Positions 1-7,384 of a DNA stretch of 64,000 nt are shown here, piece by piece. The DNA lies in the NCBI RefSeq assembly GCF_025148635.1, contig NZ_CP102269.1, positions 2,356,001-2,420,000 of the forward strand, read 5' to 3'. Positions within the stretch are counted from its first letter, which is position 1. Each line of letters opens with the position of its first letter. The notes beneath the pieces were generated by a model. The model saw nothing but the letters and a program-made list of their open reading frames with translations, did no database searches and was not told the DNA's origin. The stretch is from Butyricimonas virosa (GTDB lineage Bacteria > Bacteroidota > Bacteroidia > Bacteroidales > Marinifilaceae). A program made the translations under genes and the position numbers.

Positions 1-58
1 GATAATTTCTAAAAAAATAGATGTAAGTATTCAAAAATAAAGAGATAAAGCAGGAATC

Positions 59-208
59 CTAAGGGATTACCTGCTCTGTTCCATCTAGAATGGGAATTAC
101 GTTTTCGTCTTCTTCTAGTATCGTTGCTGCTAAGAGCCAATATATTAATAGAATAATGGCGATAGTAATTCCGACAATCGTCCAAGGGTTAGTTTTTTTC
201 TTTTTCAT
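59..208 (-). CDS. Small single-span membrane protein
   Basis: A 49-residue protein if it starts at the Met at 208; an in-frame upstream Met at 241 would give 60 residues. It has a lysine-rich N-terminus (MKKKKTNPW), one hydrophobic span of about 20 residues (IVGITIAIILLIYWLLAATI) and an acidic tail (EEDEN), so an inner-membrane N-in topology is expected. I do not recognise a family. The basic start, clean membrane span and acidic tail suggest a real small membrane protein rather than chance, but the evidence is composition only. It lies downstream of the tRNA-Cys gene on the same strand, beyond that gene's terminator. Confidence 0.45.
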   Translation of the reverse strand: MKKKKTNPWTIVGITIAIILLIYWLLAATILEEDENVIPILDGTEQVIP

Positions 209-352
209 GCTTGCTAATATTATAAATGTTTTGTTAAGCATGAACGTAAATCAATGTATTTTGTTTGTTTATTTGAGAATATTCTTAAATATGTAGACTA
301 GGGAGGAGCGGTATGAGTAATGGCTTGTGGCCTAAAAGAACATTATAAACAA

Positions 353-383
353 AAATCAGCCACCTTGTAAGTGACTGATTTTC
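353..383 (-). terminator. Rho-independent terminator after tRNA-Cys
   Basis: On the minus strand AAAATCAGTCAC pairs with GTGGCTGATTTT (one wobble pair), followed by TTTTTGTTT. It starts only a few bases beyond the 3' end of the tRNA-Cys gene. Confidence 0.75.
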
Positions 384-385
384 TG

Positions 386-456
386 AGGTCGGTAGCAGAT
401 TTGAACTGCTGTACACGGTTTTGCAGACCGCTGCCTAACCGCTCGGCCAACCGACC
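386..456 (-). tRNA. tRNA-Cys (GCA)
   Basis: Read on the minus strand this folds as a 71-nt cloverleaf. The 7-bp acceptor stem is GGTCGGT/ACCGACC. The D-arm has GCC/GGC, the anticodon loop CTGCAAA carries GCA (Cys), and the T-arm is AGCAG-TTCAAAT-CTGCT. The discriminator base is U and CCA is not encoded. It has its own promoter upstream and a terminator just downstream, so it is a single-gene transcription unit. Confidence 0.95.
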
Positions 457-475
457 CTTTTGCGATTTTGCGTGG

Positions 476-506
476 CAAAGATAAGGCGATATTTTGGATT
501 TTGCAA
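476..506 (-). promoter_or_regulatory. Promoter of tRNA-Cys
   Basis: The minus strand carries TATCTTTG (-7 box TAnnTTTG, positions 483-476) and TTG at 506-504, separated by 20 nt. This is the primary-sigma promoter pattern of Bacteroidota. Transcription would start about 10-15 nt before the mature tRNA 5' end. Confidence 0.7.
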
Positions 507-520
507 TACCTTACTGCAAT

Positions 521-874
521 TTATTTGGATAAAGTGACACTCGTGGCTGCGATTTTTCCTCCTAGTGGTGGGTTTAGTTTTGAAACCTTGATAGTTACAT
601 GAGAAATTTGCGGGAAAGCGTTATAGAGTGCATCAATCATTCTTTGGGCCACGTGTTCCAACAAATGTGAGGTAATCATCATTTCTTTGGCGATAATCTC
701 GTAGGCGGTGAGATAACTTAATGCGTCTTCGATGTTATCTGTTTGGGCAGCTTTGCTGCAATCTGTTTCGATACGGGCGTAAACCATGAATTTGTTTCCC
801 ACGACACGTTCTGTTTCATAACATCCGTGGAAGGCAAAAAATTCCATTCCTTCAATTTCGATGATTCCATTCAT
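521..874 (-). CDS. folB: Dihydroneopterin aldolase (FolB)
   Basis: Folate synthesis enzyme that splits 7,8-dihydroneopterin into 6-hydroxymethyl-dihydropterin and glycolaldehyde, in the cytosol. The 117-residue product has the usual family length. The conserved N-terminal block FFAFHGCYETER contains the pterin-region Glu, and the C-terminal block VTIKVSKLNPPLGG holds the Lys expected in the active site. The start at 874 is chosen because it gives the normal N-terminus (MNGIIEIEGMEFF). The longer frame to 928 would run into the terminator-like hairpin of the leader. A promoter-like box and a structured leader lie upstream at 914-1035. No other folate genes are adjacent. Confidence 0.92.
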   Translation of the reverse strand: MNGIIEIEGMEFFAFHGCYETERVVGNKFMVYARIETDCSKAAQTDNIEDALSYLTAYEIIAKEMMITSHLLEHVAQRMIDALYNAFPQISHVTIKVSKLNPPLGGKIAATSVTLSK

Positions 875-913
875 AATTGTTAATTTTTGTTTCTGTAAAA
901 ATTTAGTACCTTT

Positions 914-1035
914 CGTCTTTAAATACAAAAGAGCCGACGGGGAATGTCGACTCTTAAGATTACATTACTAACTACTAACCTAAACCATACAAACTTATGA
1001 AAAATCTTCAATCTCTTAAAGACGGTGCAAAGATA
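914..1035 (-). ncRNA. Structured leader of folB or small RNA (candidate)
   Basis: On the minus strand a -7 box TATCTTTG (1035-1028) would start an RNA near 1024. That RNA begins with CGTCTTTAA (1024-1016) and carries a perfect complement TTAAAGACG (922-914), which would close the whole structure. Inside lies a terminator-like hairpin, AGAGTCGAC/GTCGGCTCT (954-946 with 938-930), followed by TTTTGTATTT. folB starts about 40 nt after this. The arrangement fits either a short terminated RNA or an attenuator-type leader controlling folB. A clear -33 element is not seen, and I do not recognise a known riboswitch class. Confidence 0.45.
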
Positions 1036-1297
1036 AAGTGTCTGTTGCATCTAGACTAATTTTAATTGTTAATAAAAGCTATCAATTGGGTTAATGTTGG
1101 TTAATATTTTGTGCCTGTGGAGCTATGTTTTGAATCGTTGTATGTGTATGTCATTGTAACTGATTAATTAATAGGTTTAATTATGTCTTGCCCGTGTGAA
1201 TGCAGGTGTATTTTTGTTAATTTTCTTATTAGAATATGATCTATGAAATGAATTTTATTTGTAAGTTTAACAAATCGTTTTAGATGAATTAATTAAT

Positions 1298-3487
1298 ATG
1301 GTAAGTTGGATAAAAGTAACAGATATTCAGTGTATTATTGAGCGAGCTGGGGAGTTGATAAAAGAGGTGTATGATAAGAGAAATTTTAATGTAGAGTTAA
1401 AGGGAGATAATACCCCCGTGACAGAAGCGGATAAAATTTCGAGTGAGTATATTACAAGTGCTTTGAAAAAGTTATATCCGGGGATTCCGGTGATTAGCGA
1501 AGAGGCGTCATTACCGGTTTATGAAGAACGAGAGAAATGGACATACGCTTGGATTATTGATCCGCTGGATGGCACGAAGGAATTTATATATCGGAATGGG
1601 CGTTTTTGTATCAATATGGCTCTTGTGGAAAAGGGAAAACCTGTATTTGGGATGATTCATAACGTGTGTGATGGTGAAATATTATGGGCTTTTGCTAGTG
1701 GAGAGAAGGGGATGATAAAAAACGGGAGGGAAGAAATCTTCCCGAATGCCGGGGAAAAAAGTTCAAAGTTGAGGGTGGCTGTCAGTCGCTTTCATATAAC
1801 GGAATGGGAGTTACGATATGTCGATTATTTAAAATCTTTGGGGCATGAGGTCGAACTCGTCCCGTTAGGAGCGTCATCAAAACATTGTATGCTTGCTAAA
1901 GGAGAGGTGGATATATGTCCAAAATTCGGGAAATGCTCGGAATGGGATGTTGCGGCAGGGCAAGTGCTAGTGGAAGCCGCGGGTGGTCATGTGGTAAATG
2001 CGGAGACGGGAGGTGAGATTCGTTATAATAAAGAGAATATGATAAGTCCTCCTTTTGTCATGTTTGGTAAACGTGTTTACGACGAAATTAAAGAAGGAAA
2101 CAAGACTTTTTTAGATTTCAAAGCAAAAAGTGTAGTAAAAAATGATTATCTTGGGGCTCGAAGAAATGAAATAAAAAAACAAGATATAATGGAAAAACAA
2201 TACGCTAAAGAATTAGTAGAGTTTATACATGAGAGTCCGACAAACTTTCATGCCGTGGCAAATGCCAAAAAAGAATTGCTAGGTAATGGTTATAAACAAC
2301 TTTTCTCGGGAGAGGCATGGCAAATAGAAAGAGGAGGTAAGTATTTCGTGACGAAAAATCATTCTTCGCTTTTTGCTTTCGAGATTGGTAGCGGGGAGAT
2401 CGCTGAAGAAGGGTTCAAGATCGTTTGTGCCCATAGCGATTCTCCGACGTTTAAAATTAAACCGAATGCCGCGATGCCTGTTGCCGGGAAGTATTTGAAA
2501 TTGAACACGGAAGTGTATGGGGGGCCGATTATGTACACGTGGTTCGACAGACCATTGTCCATGGCCGGACGGGTTATGTTGCGTAGCTTGAACCCGTTGA
2601 AACCTGCGACTCAGTTCGTGAATTTCAAGCGTCCGTTGATGGTTATTCCTCATATTGCCATCCATTTCAACCGTGCCGTGAACGATCAAGGTAACCCGTT
2701 GAGCAAACAGAAAGATATGCTTCCCGTGATCGCCATGATAAATGAAACTTTCGAAAAAGATAATTACCTGATAAAACTTATTGCTGAAGAGATGGGTGTG
2801 GGGCAAGAAGATATACTTGATTTTGACTTGACTCTATATGAATACGAGAAAGGCTGTTTGTTCGGGGTGAACGAGGAGTTTATTTCAAGTGGTAAGCTGG
2901 ATGATTTAGCCATGGCTCATGCCGGGTTAAAAGCCTTCGTGGCTTCCGAGAAATGTCGTAAGACAAAAATCCTTGCTATTTTTGATAATGAAGAAGTGGG
3001 AAGTGGAACGAAACAGGGTGCCGGTTCTCCGATTTTGAGAACGATTATTGAGCGTATTGTTTTCGGGTTGGGAGGAAAGCCGGAAGATTTGTATCGTGCA
3101 ATTCATAATTCCTTCATGATTTCTGCGGACATGGCGCATGCGCTTCACCCGAATTACGTGGAGAAACATGATCCCACGAATCACCCGGTGATAAACGGTG
3201 GTCCCGTGATTAAAATTAATGCGAACCAAAAATATATCACGGACGGGGATTCTGCAGCCGTGTTTAAGACGATCTGTAAGATGGCCGGGGTGCCTTGTCA
3301 GGAATTTGTAAACCATTCAGACATGGCTGGAGGTTCAACTTTGGGAAATATATTATTATCGCAAATGGAAATGCGTGGAGTGGATATCGGTAATCCTATG
3401 TGGGCAATGCATTCCGTTCGGGAAACGGGCGGGACATTGGATCATGCTTACGTGATAAAAGCTTTCACCACGTTTTATAATATTTAA
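1298..3487 (+). CDS. CysQ-like phosphatase fused in frame to M18 aminopeptidase
   Basis: One uninterrupted 729-residue frame holds two enzymes. Residues 1-260 are a CysQ/inositol-monophosphatase type 3'(2'),5'-bisphosphate nucleotidase, which removes PAP from sulfate assimilation. It has the metal motifs SEE (68-69), DPLDGT (88-93) and WDVAAG (216-221). Residues 298-729 are an M18 aspartyl aminopeptidase-like metallopeptidase with AHSDSP (His379), KLDDLA, DNEEVGS, SADMAH and HSDMAGGS zinc/catalytic motifs. The joining stretch (265-297, bases about 2090-2188) is A-rich and looks like a former intergenic spacer. A second start at Met298 (2189) would give a normal-length M18 enzyme, so separate translation is possible. 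A terminator follows the stop codon. Confidence 0.85.
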   Translation: MVSWIKVTDIQCIIERAGELIKEVYDKRNFNVELKGDNTPVTEADKISSEYITSALKKLYPGIPVISEEASLPVYEEREKWTYAWIIDPLDGTKEFIYRNGRFCINMALVEKGKPVFGMIHNVCDGEILWAFASGEKGMIKNGREEIFPNAGEKSSKLRVAVSRFHITEWELRYVDYLKSLGHEVELVPLGASSKHCMLAKGEVDICPKFGKCSEWDVAAGQVLVEAAGGHVVNAETGGEIRYNKENMISPPFVMFGKRVYDEIKEGNKTFLDFKAKSVVKNDYLGARRNEIKKQDIMEKQYAKELVEFIHESPTNFHAVANAKKELLGNGYKQLFSGEAWQIERGGKYFVTKNHSSLFAFEIGSGEIAEEGFKIVCAHSDSPTFKIKPNAAMPVAGKYLKLNTEVYGGPIMYTWFDRPLSMAGRVMLRSLNPLKPATQFVNFKRPLMVIPHIAIHFNRAVNDQGNPLSKQKDMLPVIAMINETFEKDNYLIKLIAEEMGVGQEDILDFDLTLYEYEKGCLFGVNEEFISSGKLDDLAMAHAGLKAFVASEKCRKTKILAIFDNEEVGSGTKQGAGSPILRTIIERIVFGLGGKPEDLYRAIHNSFMISADMAHALHPNYVEKHDPTNHPVINGGPVIKINANQKYITDGDSAAVFKTICKMAGVPCQEFVNHSDMAGGSTLGNILLSQMEMRGVDIGNPMWAMHSVRETGGTLDHAYVIKAFTTFYNI
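2189..3487 (+). other. M18 aminopeptidase domain with possible internal start
   Basis: This is the M18 half of the fused frame. ATG at 2189 is preceded by an A-rich stretch typical of translation starts in this phylum, and MEKQYAKELVEFI looks like a native M18 N-terminus. From here the product is 432 residues, the usual family size. Whether the cell makes the fusion, the short form or both cannot be told from sequence. Confidence 0.6.
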
Positions 3488-3509
3488 AATTGTTGTTATT
3501 TGAAGGAAA

Positions 3510-3541
3510 AGGCGGACTGGTAATAATAGTCTGCCTTTTTT
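3510..3541 (+). terminator. Terminator after the CysQ-M18 gene
   Basis: AGGCGGACT pairs with AGTCTGCCT (one G-U pair) and is followed by a run of T. It lies about 25 nt after the stop codon. Confidence 0.75.
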
Positions 3542-3610
3542 GTTGTAAAAGAGATAGAGACATTTACGGGGATTATTTTTTTTCTCCCTCTAATTCTCCC
3601 TCTCAAAGGT

Positions 3611-4186
3611 TTAACGTTTAAATCCTTCAAAGACACGAGCTTTTTCTTGTGTTACTAATTCTCCAGTCATGGTTAGCGTGTTGGAGTGGAATGAAGGCGA
3701 GATGTTTGCCGATACATTATTTGAGCCTTGATGAAGGGTAAGGCTTACTTGAGCGGAAATGCTGACACCTTGAACGAGAAAGCTATAAATGATACTTCCT
3801 TTTTTATCCTTTTTCATCCGGATATCCGAAACATTGCCTTCTACGGTAAAACCTCCCAGCCCGTTTTGAAGTGGGCGAGGGGTGTCAAAACTTACTTGTA
3901 CCGTGGCTTTTTTGTTTGCCATGGAAATGAAGTTTTTGACAGAACTGACACTTACCGATCTGCCTCGTTTGAAAATCAGGCGATCTGCTTCCAATACAAA
4001 CGTGTTGTTTTCCAAAGCACGAACAGCGTCTTGGTATAATTGTTCTTTTACTTTTTGTTGAGCTATTTTCCGCTCTTGTCTTGTTTGTGTACGTTTTTCC
4101 TTTGCTGTCATTTTAGTTTGAGCGGCAAGGGGGACTAGTGTCCCTAGCGTTAGAGCTAGTGCGATGAGTGTAGTGATATGTTTCAT
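3611..4186 (-). CDS. DUF4251 family exported protein
   Basis: A 191-residue protein with a clear signal peptide (MKHITTLIALALTLGTLVPLAAQ), then a charged Lys/Arg/Gln-rich segment (about 25-60) and a beta-rich domain. That domain has the features of Bacteroidota DUF4251 proteins: a LENNTFVLEADRL opening, a central NFISM block, FTVEGNV and a closing VTQEKARVFEGFKR. The function is not known; it is expected to be periplasmic. It is a single gene, convergent with the CysQ-M18 gene and divergent from the next small gene. Assignment rests on pattern recognition of the family. Confidence 0.8.
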   Translation of the reverse strand: MKHITTLIALALTLGTLVPLAAQTKMTAKEKRTQTRQERKIAQQKVKEQLYQDAVRALENNTFVLEADRLIFKRGRSVSVSSVKNFISMANKKATVQVSFDTPRPLQNGLGGFTVEGNVSDIRMKKDKKGSIIYSFLVQGVSISAQVSLTLHQGSNNVSANISPSFHSNTLTMTGELVTQEKARVFEGFKR

Positions 4187-4328
4187 AATACTTTATGTTT
4201 TATTACTTTTTTACGGGGATAAGAGGGATGATGTTTTATAAAGATACTGTTATTTTATGATGTAGGATGGTAATAACAAGTTGAAGATGTCGTATCTTCG
4301 CATATAGTAAATAATAAATTGAAATAGA

Positions 4329-4553
4329 ATGAAAGATCAACATCAAGTTTTGCATAAATGCTTAACGGAGGATGTTCCGGCGTTTGTTTTGACGGGAAAA
4401 GACGTGTGTGCGATAGCGACATTGAAAACTTACTTGCAGACTGCGATAGAAAAGGGATGTAGTGATGAGTTTGTTAATGATATGGTATTAGTATTGCGAG
4501 AATTTGAGCGGTTTCAGAGTGAGGATCCCCAAAAAGTGAAAATACCAGATTAG
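4329..4553 (+). CDS. Small hypothetical protein, 74 aa
   Basis: A 74-residue soluble protein with no signal peptide or membrane span. It looks helical throughout (VCAIATLKTYLQTAIEKGC; VNDMVLVLREFERFQ) with a short acidic, proline-containing tail. The start is preceded by an A-rich leader and a weak -7-like box (TATCTTCG at 4293-4300). I do not recognise a named family. Codon use and amphipathic pattern resemble a real gene. It stands alone between DUF4251 and the mobile-element scar. Confidence 0.6.
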   Translation: MKDQHQVLHKCLTEDVPAFVLTGKDVCAIATLKTYLQTAIEKGCSDEFVNDMVLVLREFERFQSEDPQKVKIPD

Positions 4554-4647
4554 TATTGATAACTTTTATTTCGCTTCGGGAGAATTATAATATCATGTGG
4601 TCAATACCCGTTGTCGTTCTAATGAGGACGGGAGACACTTTCGCTTC

Positions 4648-4713
4648 ACTTTGGGTGTAAGTTCGGTACATCTTCGCTCATGAGCGGAGATGTACCGAAC
4701 TTATACCTAAAGT
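4648..4713. repeat. 66-bp near-perfect palindrome
   Basis: The arms meet at 4680/4681. Each begins TAAGTTCGGTACATCT and continues towards CGCTCA/TGAGCG; the inner 46 bp are self-complementary except for one pair. The outer arms ACTTTGGGTG and TACCTAAAGT extend the pairing with wobble-type differences. No T-run follows, so it is not a standard terminator. The 290-nt stretch around it (4554-4840) holds no convincing gene. Confidence 0.7.
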
Positions 4714-4971
4714 ATACTGAGAAAGGAAACTTATTTGGATATTATATCAAGGGTTCTGCTTGCTTCTTTTCGGGACATTTTGTTTGTTAAGTAAGATCAA
4801 TTTGGTACTTCTGAATAGAAGATAAAGTCTATTAGCAAAATATTGATTTTATATTTTGAAATGATGGTGATTAGGAAATATAAAATGAAAGATTGCAAGG
4901 CTGCAATAAAGATTGGGAATGCAGGCGTGCGAGAGGGGATGGTGTTTATGTGGGGAAAAGAATTGATGATA

Positions 4972-5117
4972 GGCAATCCGTCGGGAGCGTTTAAGAAAAC
5001 AAACCGTTTCTTGGTATATTCGTCCGTCTGTACAGATTCGTGAGTGCCACTTTTCTGGTCTAGGTCCTTTCTGGTTTCGTCAATGCTATCCACCTCGAAA
5101 GCAAGATGGTGTAATCT
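4972..5117 (-). pseudogene. 3' remnant of a YaeR-like VOC (glyoxalase-fold) gene
   Basis: Read on the minus strand from the left edge of the IS (5117), the frame gives RLHHLAFEVDSIDETRKDL, then QTDEYTKKRFVFLNAPDGLPI. This matches the last third of YaeR-like VOC proteins (HLAF.VDDID, YT.KRF.F..DPDGLP.E pattern). The N-terminal two-thirds are absent: the gene is cut exactly at the inverted repeat of the ISL3-like element. After GLPI the expected ELYE-type ending is lost and the frame drifts into unrelated low-complexity sequence. It is almost certainly non-functional. Confidence 0.75.
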
Positions 5118-5141
5118 GGCTCACGTGAAAAATTAGGTGGA
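5118..5141 (+). repeat. Left terminal inverted repeat of ISL3-like IS
   Basis: Starts GGCTCACGTGAAAAATTAGG. It matches the right repeat with a single T/A difference. Confidence 0.9.
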
Positions 5142-5187
5142 TCAGAGCTCAATGTGTTATCTTCGCGTGTTTAATAATTATGACGTG

Positions 5188-5526
5188 ATGAAAGAACTTC
5201 TAGATTTAATTTTACCCCGTGATGTCCTCGCTTGTTTCGAGGTAGTGAAGGTGTGCACTACCAGTGCTCGAATTGATATATACCTTGACGAGAAAAATAT
5301 TCCCCCAGCCGAGTATAGCGGTCAGGGTGTTTTATCCAAGGGTTTCGCGGTCCCGACTTCTATCCAGGATTTCCCGTTACGTGGTCGGGCAGTTTACCTT
5401 CACGTTCGTCGTCGTAAATGGCAACTTCCATCGGGAGATGTGGTTAGCAACAAGTTTTCCCTGGCAGCAGATGGCACGCGTTACTCCCGGGAGTTCGCAT
5501 TTTTTTTAAAAGGGATACTTGGATAA
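5188..5526 (+). CDS. ISL3-like transposase, N-terminal reading frame
   Basis: A 112-residue frame resembling the N-terminal region proteins of ISAon1-type elements. It contains a MKELLDLILPRD opening, IYLDEKNIPP, IQDFPLRGRAVYLHVRRRKW and GTRYSREFAFFLK. These are expected to form the end-binding part of the transposase. ATG at 5188 is preferred over the upstream GTG at 5137, which lies inside the inverted repeat, because a -7-like box (TATCTTCG, 5158-5165) sits just upstream. The frame ends at a T8-A4-G3 run and overlaps the main transposase frame, so a frameshift is needed to join them. Confidence 0.75.
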   Translation: MKELLDLILPRDVLACFEVVKVCTTSARIDIYLDEKNIPPAEYSGQGVLSKGFAVPTSIQDFPLRGRAVYLHVRRRKWQLPSGDVVSNKFSLAADGTRYSREFAFFLKGILG

Positions 5527-6502
5527 TTACCCGATCAGCGGCAAGAGCCTCGAGAAGTTCTATCACGTCAACGGGGACTTACTGGTACAGCAATACAAGA
5601 AACATTTAAGCGATTACTCGTCGTGGAAACCACGCTCCCACGCGGACAAGTGGTTGCTCTTCCCGGGGAACCTGGGCCCTCGCTTGAGTATCGACGAGAG
5701 CTCCCTTTCTCGTGGCGAGTTATACACGATCGTTACCAACAAGGACGGTCACGGCGGCAAGGGAACCCTCGTTGCCATCATCGAGGGTGTAAAGGCCGTG
5801 GAGGTATCCAGAATCTTGAGGAAGCTCCCCCGTCAAGCCCGCCACCGGGTGCTGGAGATTACTCTTGACATGTCCAGCACCATGCACGCTATCGCCCGGG
5901 AATGCTTTCCCAACGCGGAACAGGTTATCGATCGCTTTCACGTGCAGAAGCTTGCCCGTGACGCCTTGCAAGAGTTAAGGATCGAGCACCGCTGGGAGGC
6001 GATTAACGAGGAAACCAACGAGATGGAAAACGCCCGGCTGGAGGGGAGGAAGTACAGGGCGAGAAAATTCCGTAACGGGGAAACCAGGAAAGAGATACTG
6101 TTCCGTTCCAGGTTGTTATTGTTTAAAGACCCGGCGGCCTGGAACGTGAAACAAAGAAAGAGGGCTTCCGTGCTTTTCGAGTTGTATCCCGACATCCAAA
6201 AGGCGTTCGCCCTGGTACAGAGGTTGAGAAGAATCTATTCCTCGTGCAAGTCCGTGGCGGGAGCCAGGCTCAAACTCGCCTTGTGGTACAATCAAGTCAA
6301 CGAGGCTGGCTTTCATTCTTTCAATTCCGTTGCCGCTTCCGTGTTCGCGCACTCGACCAGGATATTGAACTTTTTCAACAACAGGAGTACAAACGCTTCC
6401 GCCGAGGCATTCAACGCCAAGCTCAAAGACTTCAGGGCTCAATTCAGGGGCGTGCTTGACATTAAATTTTTTCTCTTTAGAGTCGCTAAGATTTTTGCAT
6501 GA
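5510..6502 (+). CDS. ISL3-like (ISAon1-type) transposase, catalytic reading frame
   Basis: The open frame from 5510 encodes about 330 residues with no ATG near its start (first usable start TTG at 5519). That fits production as a frameshift fusion with the upstream frame. It holds an ISL3-type DDE transposase core: LSIDESSLSRGELYTIV (first Asp), LDMSSTMHAIARECFPNAE...DRFHVQKLA (second Asp and HVQK) and NNRSTNASAEAFNAKLKDF (final Glu). The ending FFLFRVAKIFA looks complete. From the preceding frame a +1 (or -2) shift is needed at 5506-5520. It is cytosolic and acts on the 24-bp ends. Confidence 0.82.
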   Translation, partial: KGYLDNYPISGKSLEKFYHVNGDLLVQQYKKHLSDYSSWKPRSHADKWLLFPGNLGPRLSIDESSLSRGELYTIVTNKDGHGGKGTLVAIIEGVKAVEVSRILRKLPRQARHRVLEITLDMSSTMHAIARECFPNAEQVIDRFHVQKLARDALQELRIEHRWEAINEETNEMENARLEGRKYRARKFRNGETRKEILFRSRLLLFKDPAAWNVKQRKRASVLFELYPDIQKAFALVQRLRRIYSSCKSVAGARLKLALWYNQVNEAGFHSFNSVAASVFAHSTRILNFFNNRSTNASAEAFNAKLKDFRAQFRGVLDIKFFLFRVAKIFA

Positions 6503-6536
6503 AAAGAATGAAATTCAAAACAAGAAGAAAACGAAC

Positions 6537-6560
6537 TCCACCTTATTTTTCACGTGAGCC
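6537..6560 (-). repeat. Right terminal inverted repeat of ISL3-like IS
   Basis: Complement of the left repeat with one mismatch. It ends in CACGTGAGCC on the plus strand. Confidence 0.9.
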
Positions 6561-7234
6561 TAGCTGATTCAGGTTATGGAGCTGAAGAGAACTATCGGTA
6601 CATGGAAGAAGATAATATGGAAGCTTACGTCAAATACAACCGTTTCCATATAGAGCACAGAAAGCATTATGCTCCAAATCCTTTTAGCACCGAAGGAATG
6701 TATTATAATAAAGAACAGGACTTTTACGTCTGTCCCATGGGGCAACATATGGAACGGATAGGAACAAAACATAGAAAAACAGACAGCGGATATATTACGG
6801 AATCCGCACGTTATCGGGCAAAGAACTGTTCCGGATGTCCTTTACGCGGACAATGCTTTAAAGCTACGGGGAATCGTGTTATAGAAGTAAACCACAAACT
6901 GAATGCCTATAAGAAGAAAGTAGCAGACTTATTGACTTCTGAAGAAGGACTCAGGCATAGGGGCAGACGATGTATTGAACCCGAGTCTGTCTTCGGACAA
7001 ATCAAATATAATATGGCATATCGTCGTTTCCGTCATTTTGGAAAGGACAAGATTGCCATGGACTTTTCCTTCTTTGTAGTCGCATTTAACATCAAAAAAT
7101 TGTGCAAAATGCTTCTGAAGGGAGGATGTAACGACTTACATACACTAATAAAGCACTTGTTAGAGTGGATTTTACGACTCAAACTCAATACTATAGTCTT
7201 TTTAAGCTATAAACAAATGAAAATCGCTACATAG
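6561..7234 (+). pseudogene. IS1182-type transposase, 5'-truncated
   Basis: The frame enters from the right repeat of the ISL3-like element and gives the C-terminal half of an IS1182-family transposase. It starts at ADSGYGAEENYRYMEE (DDE-region block), followed by a cysteine cluster (CPMGQ, CSGCPLRGQC) and an EPESVFGQIKYNM block carrying the final Glu region. The first half, including the helix-turn-helix and first catalytic Asp, is missing, so it should be inactive. Downstream an imperfect inverted repeat ATCGCTAC-ATAGC/GCTAT-ATAGCGAT (7223-7235 with 7255-7267) may belong to this older element's end. Confidence 0.85.
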
Positions 7235-7267
7235 CCACTTCATCGGAAAGTTTAGCTATATAGCGAT
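7223..7267. repeat. Inverted repeat at the 3' side of the IS1182 remnant
   Basis: 13-bp arms, ATCGCTACATAGC and GCTATATAGCGAT, with one mismatch and a 19-nt loop. The left arm overlaps the stop codon of the remnant. It could be the old element's terminal structure or a termination hairpin. Confidence 0.5.
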
Positions 7268-7277
7268 CTCCTATCAT

Positions 7278-7310
7278 AAAGAGAGTGTTTTGGCACACCC
7301 TCTTTGTTTT
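7278..7310 (+). terminator. Terminator between the IS1182 remnant and the sigma gene
   Basis: AAAGAGAGTGT (7278-7288) pairs with ACACCCTCTTT (7295-7305), with one mismatch, followed by GTTTT. It would insulate the SusCD operon from IS transcription. Confidence 0.65.
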
Positions 7311-7384
7311 AGCGATAATTGTACGTGTACAATTTTTAATTTGATATGGATAGCATTTGGAAGAAACTTTATATATTTGTCTGC

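Larger units (their letters stand above)
5118..6560 (+). mobile_element. ISL3-like insertion sequence (ISAon1-type), 1443 bp
   Basis: It is bounded by 24-bp terminal inverted repeats starting GGCTCACGTGAAAAAT (5118-5141 and the complement at 6537-6560, one mismatch). It carries a two-frame transposase (5188-5526 and 5510-6502). The 8 bases beside each end differ (TGTAATCT left, TAGCTGAT right), so no target duplication is seen. The left flank is a cut VOC gene and the right flank a cut IS1182-type transposase gene. This pattern is expected after an adjacent deletion or recombination between copies. Confidence 0.88.

Noticed and set aside
2279..2806. 175-residue minus-strand frame inside the M18 region
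   Set aside because: It is antisense to strong M18 motifs, with no family features or start context; a shadow of the real gene.
4843..5043. 66-residue plus-strand frame before the ISL3-like element
   Set aside because: The opposite strand carries the recognisable VOC remnant over its second half, and the product has no family features.
5110..6568. Target duplication of the ISL3-like element
   Set aside because: TGTAATCT and TAGCTGAT do not match, and no shorter shared word flanks the ends.
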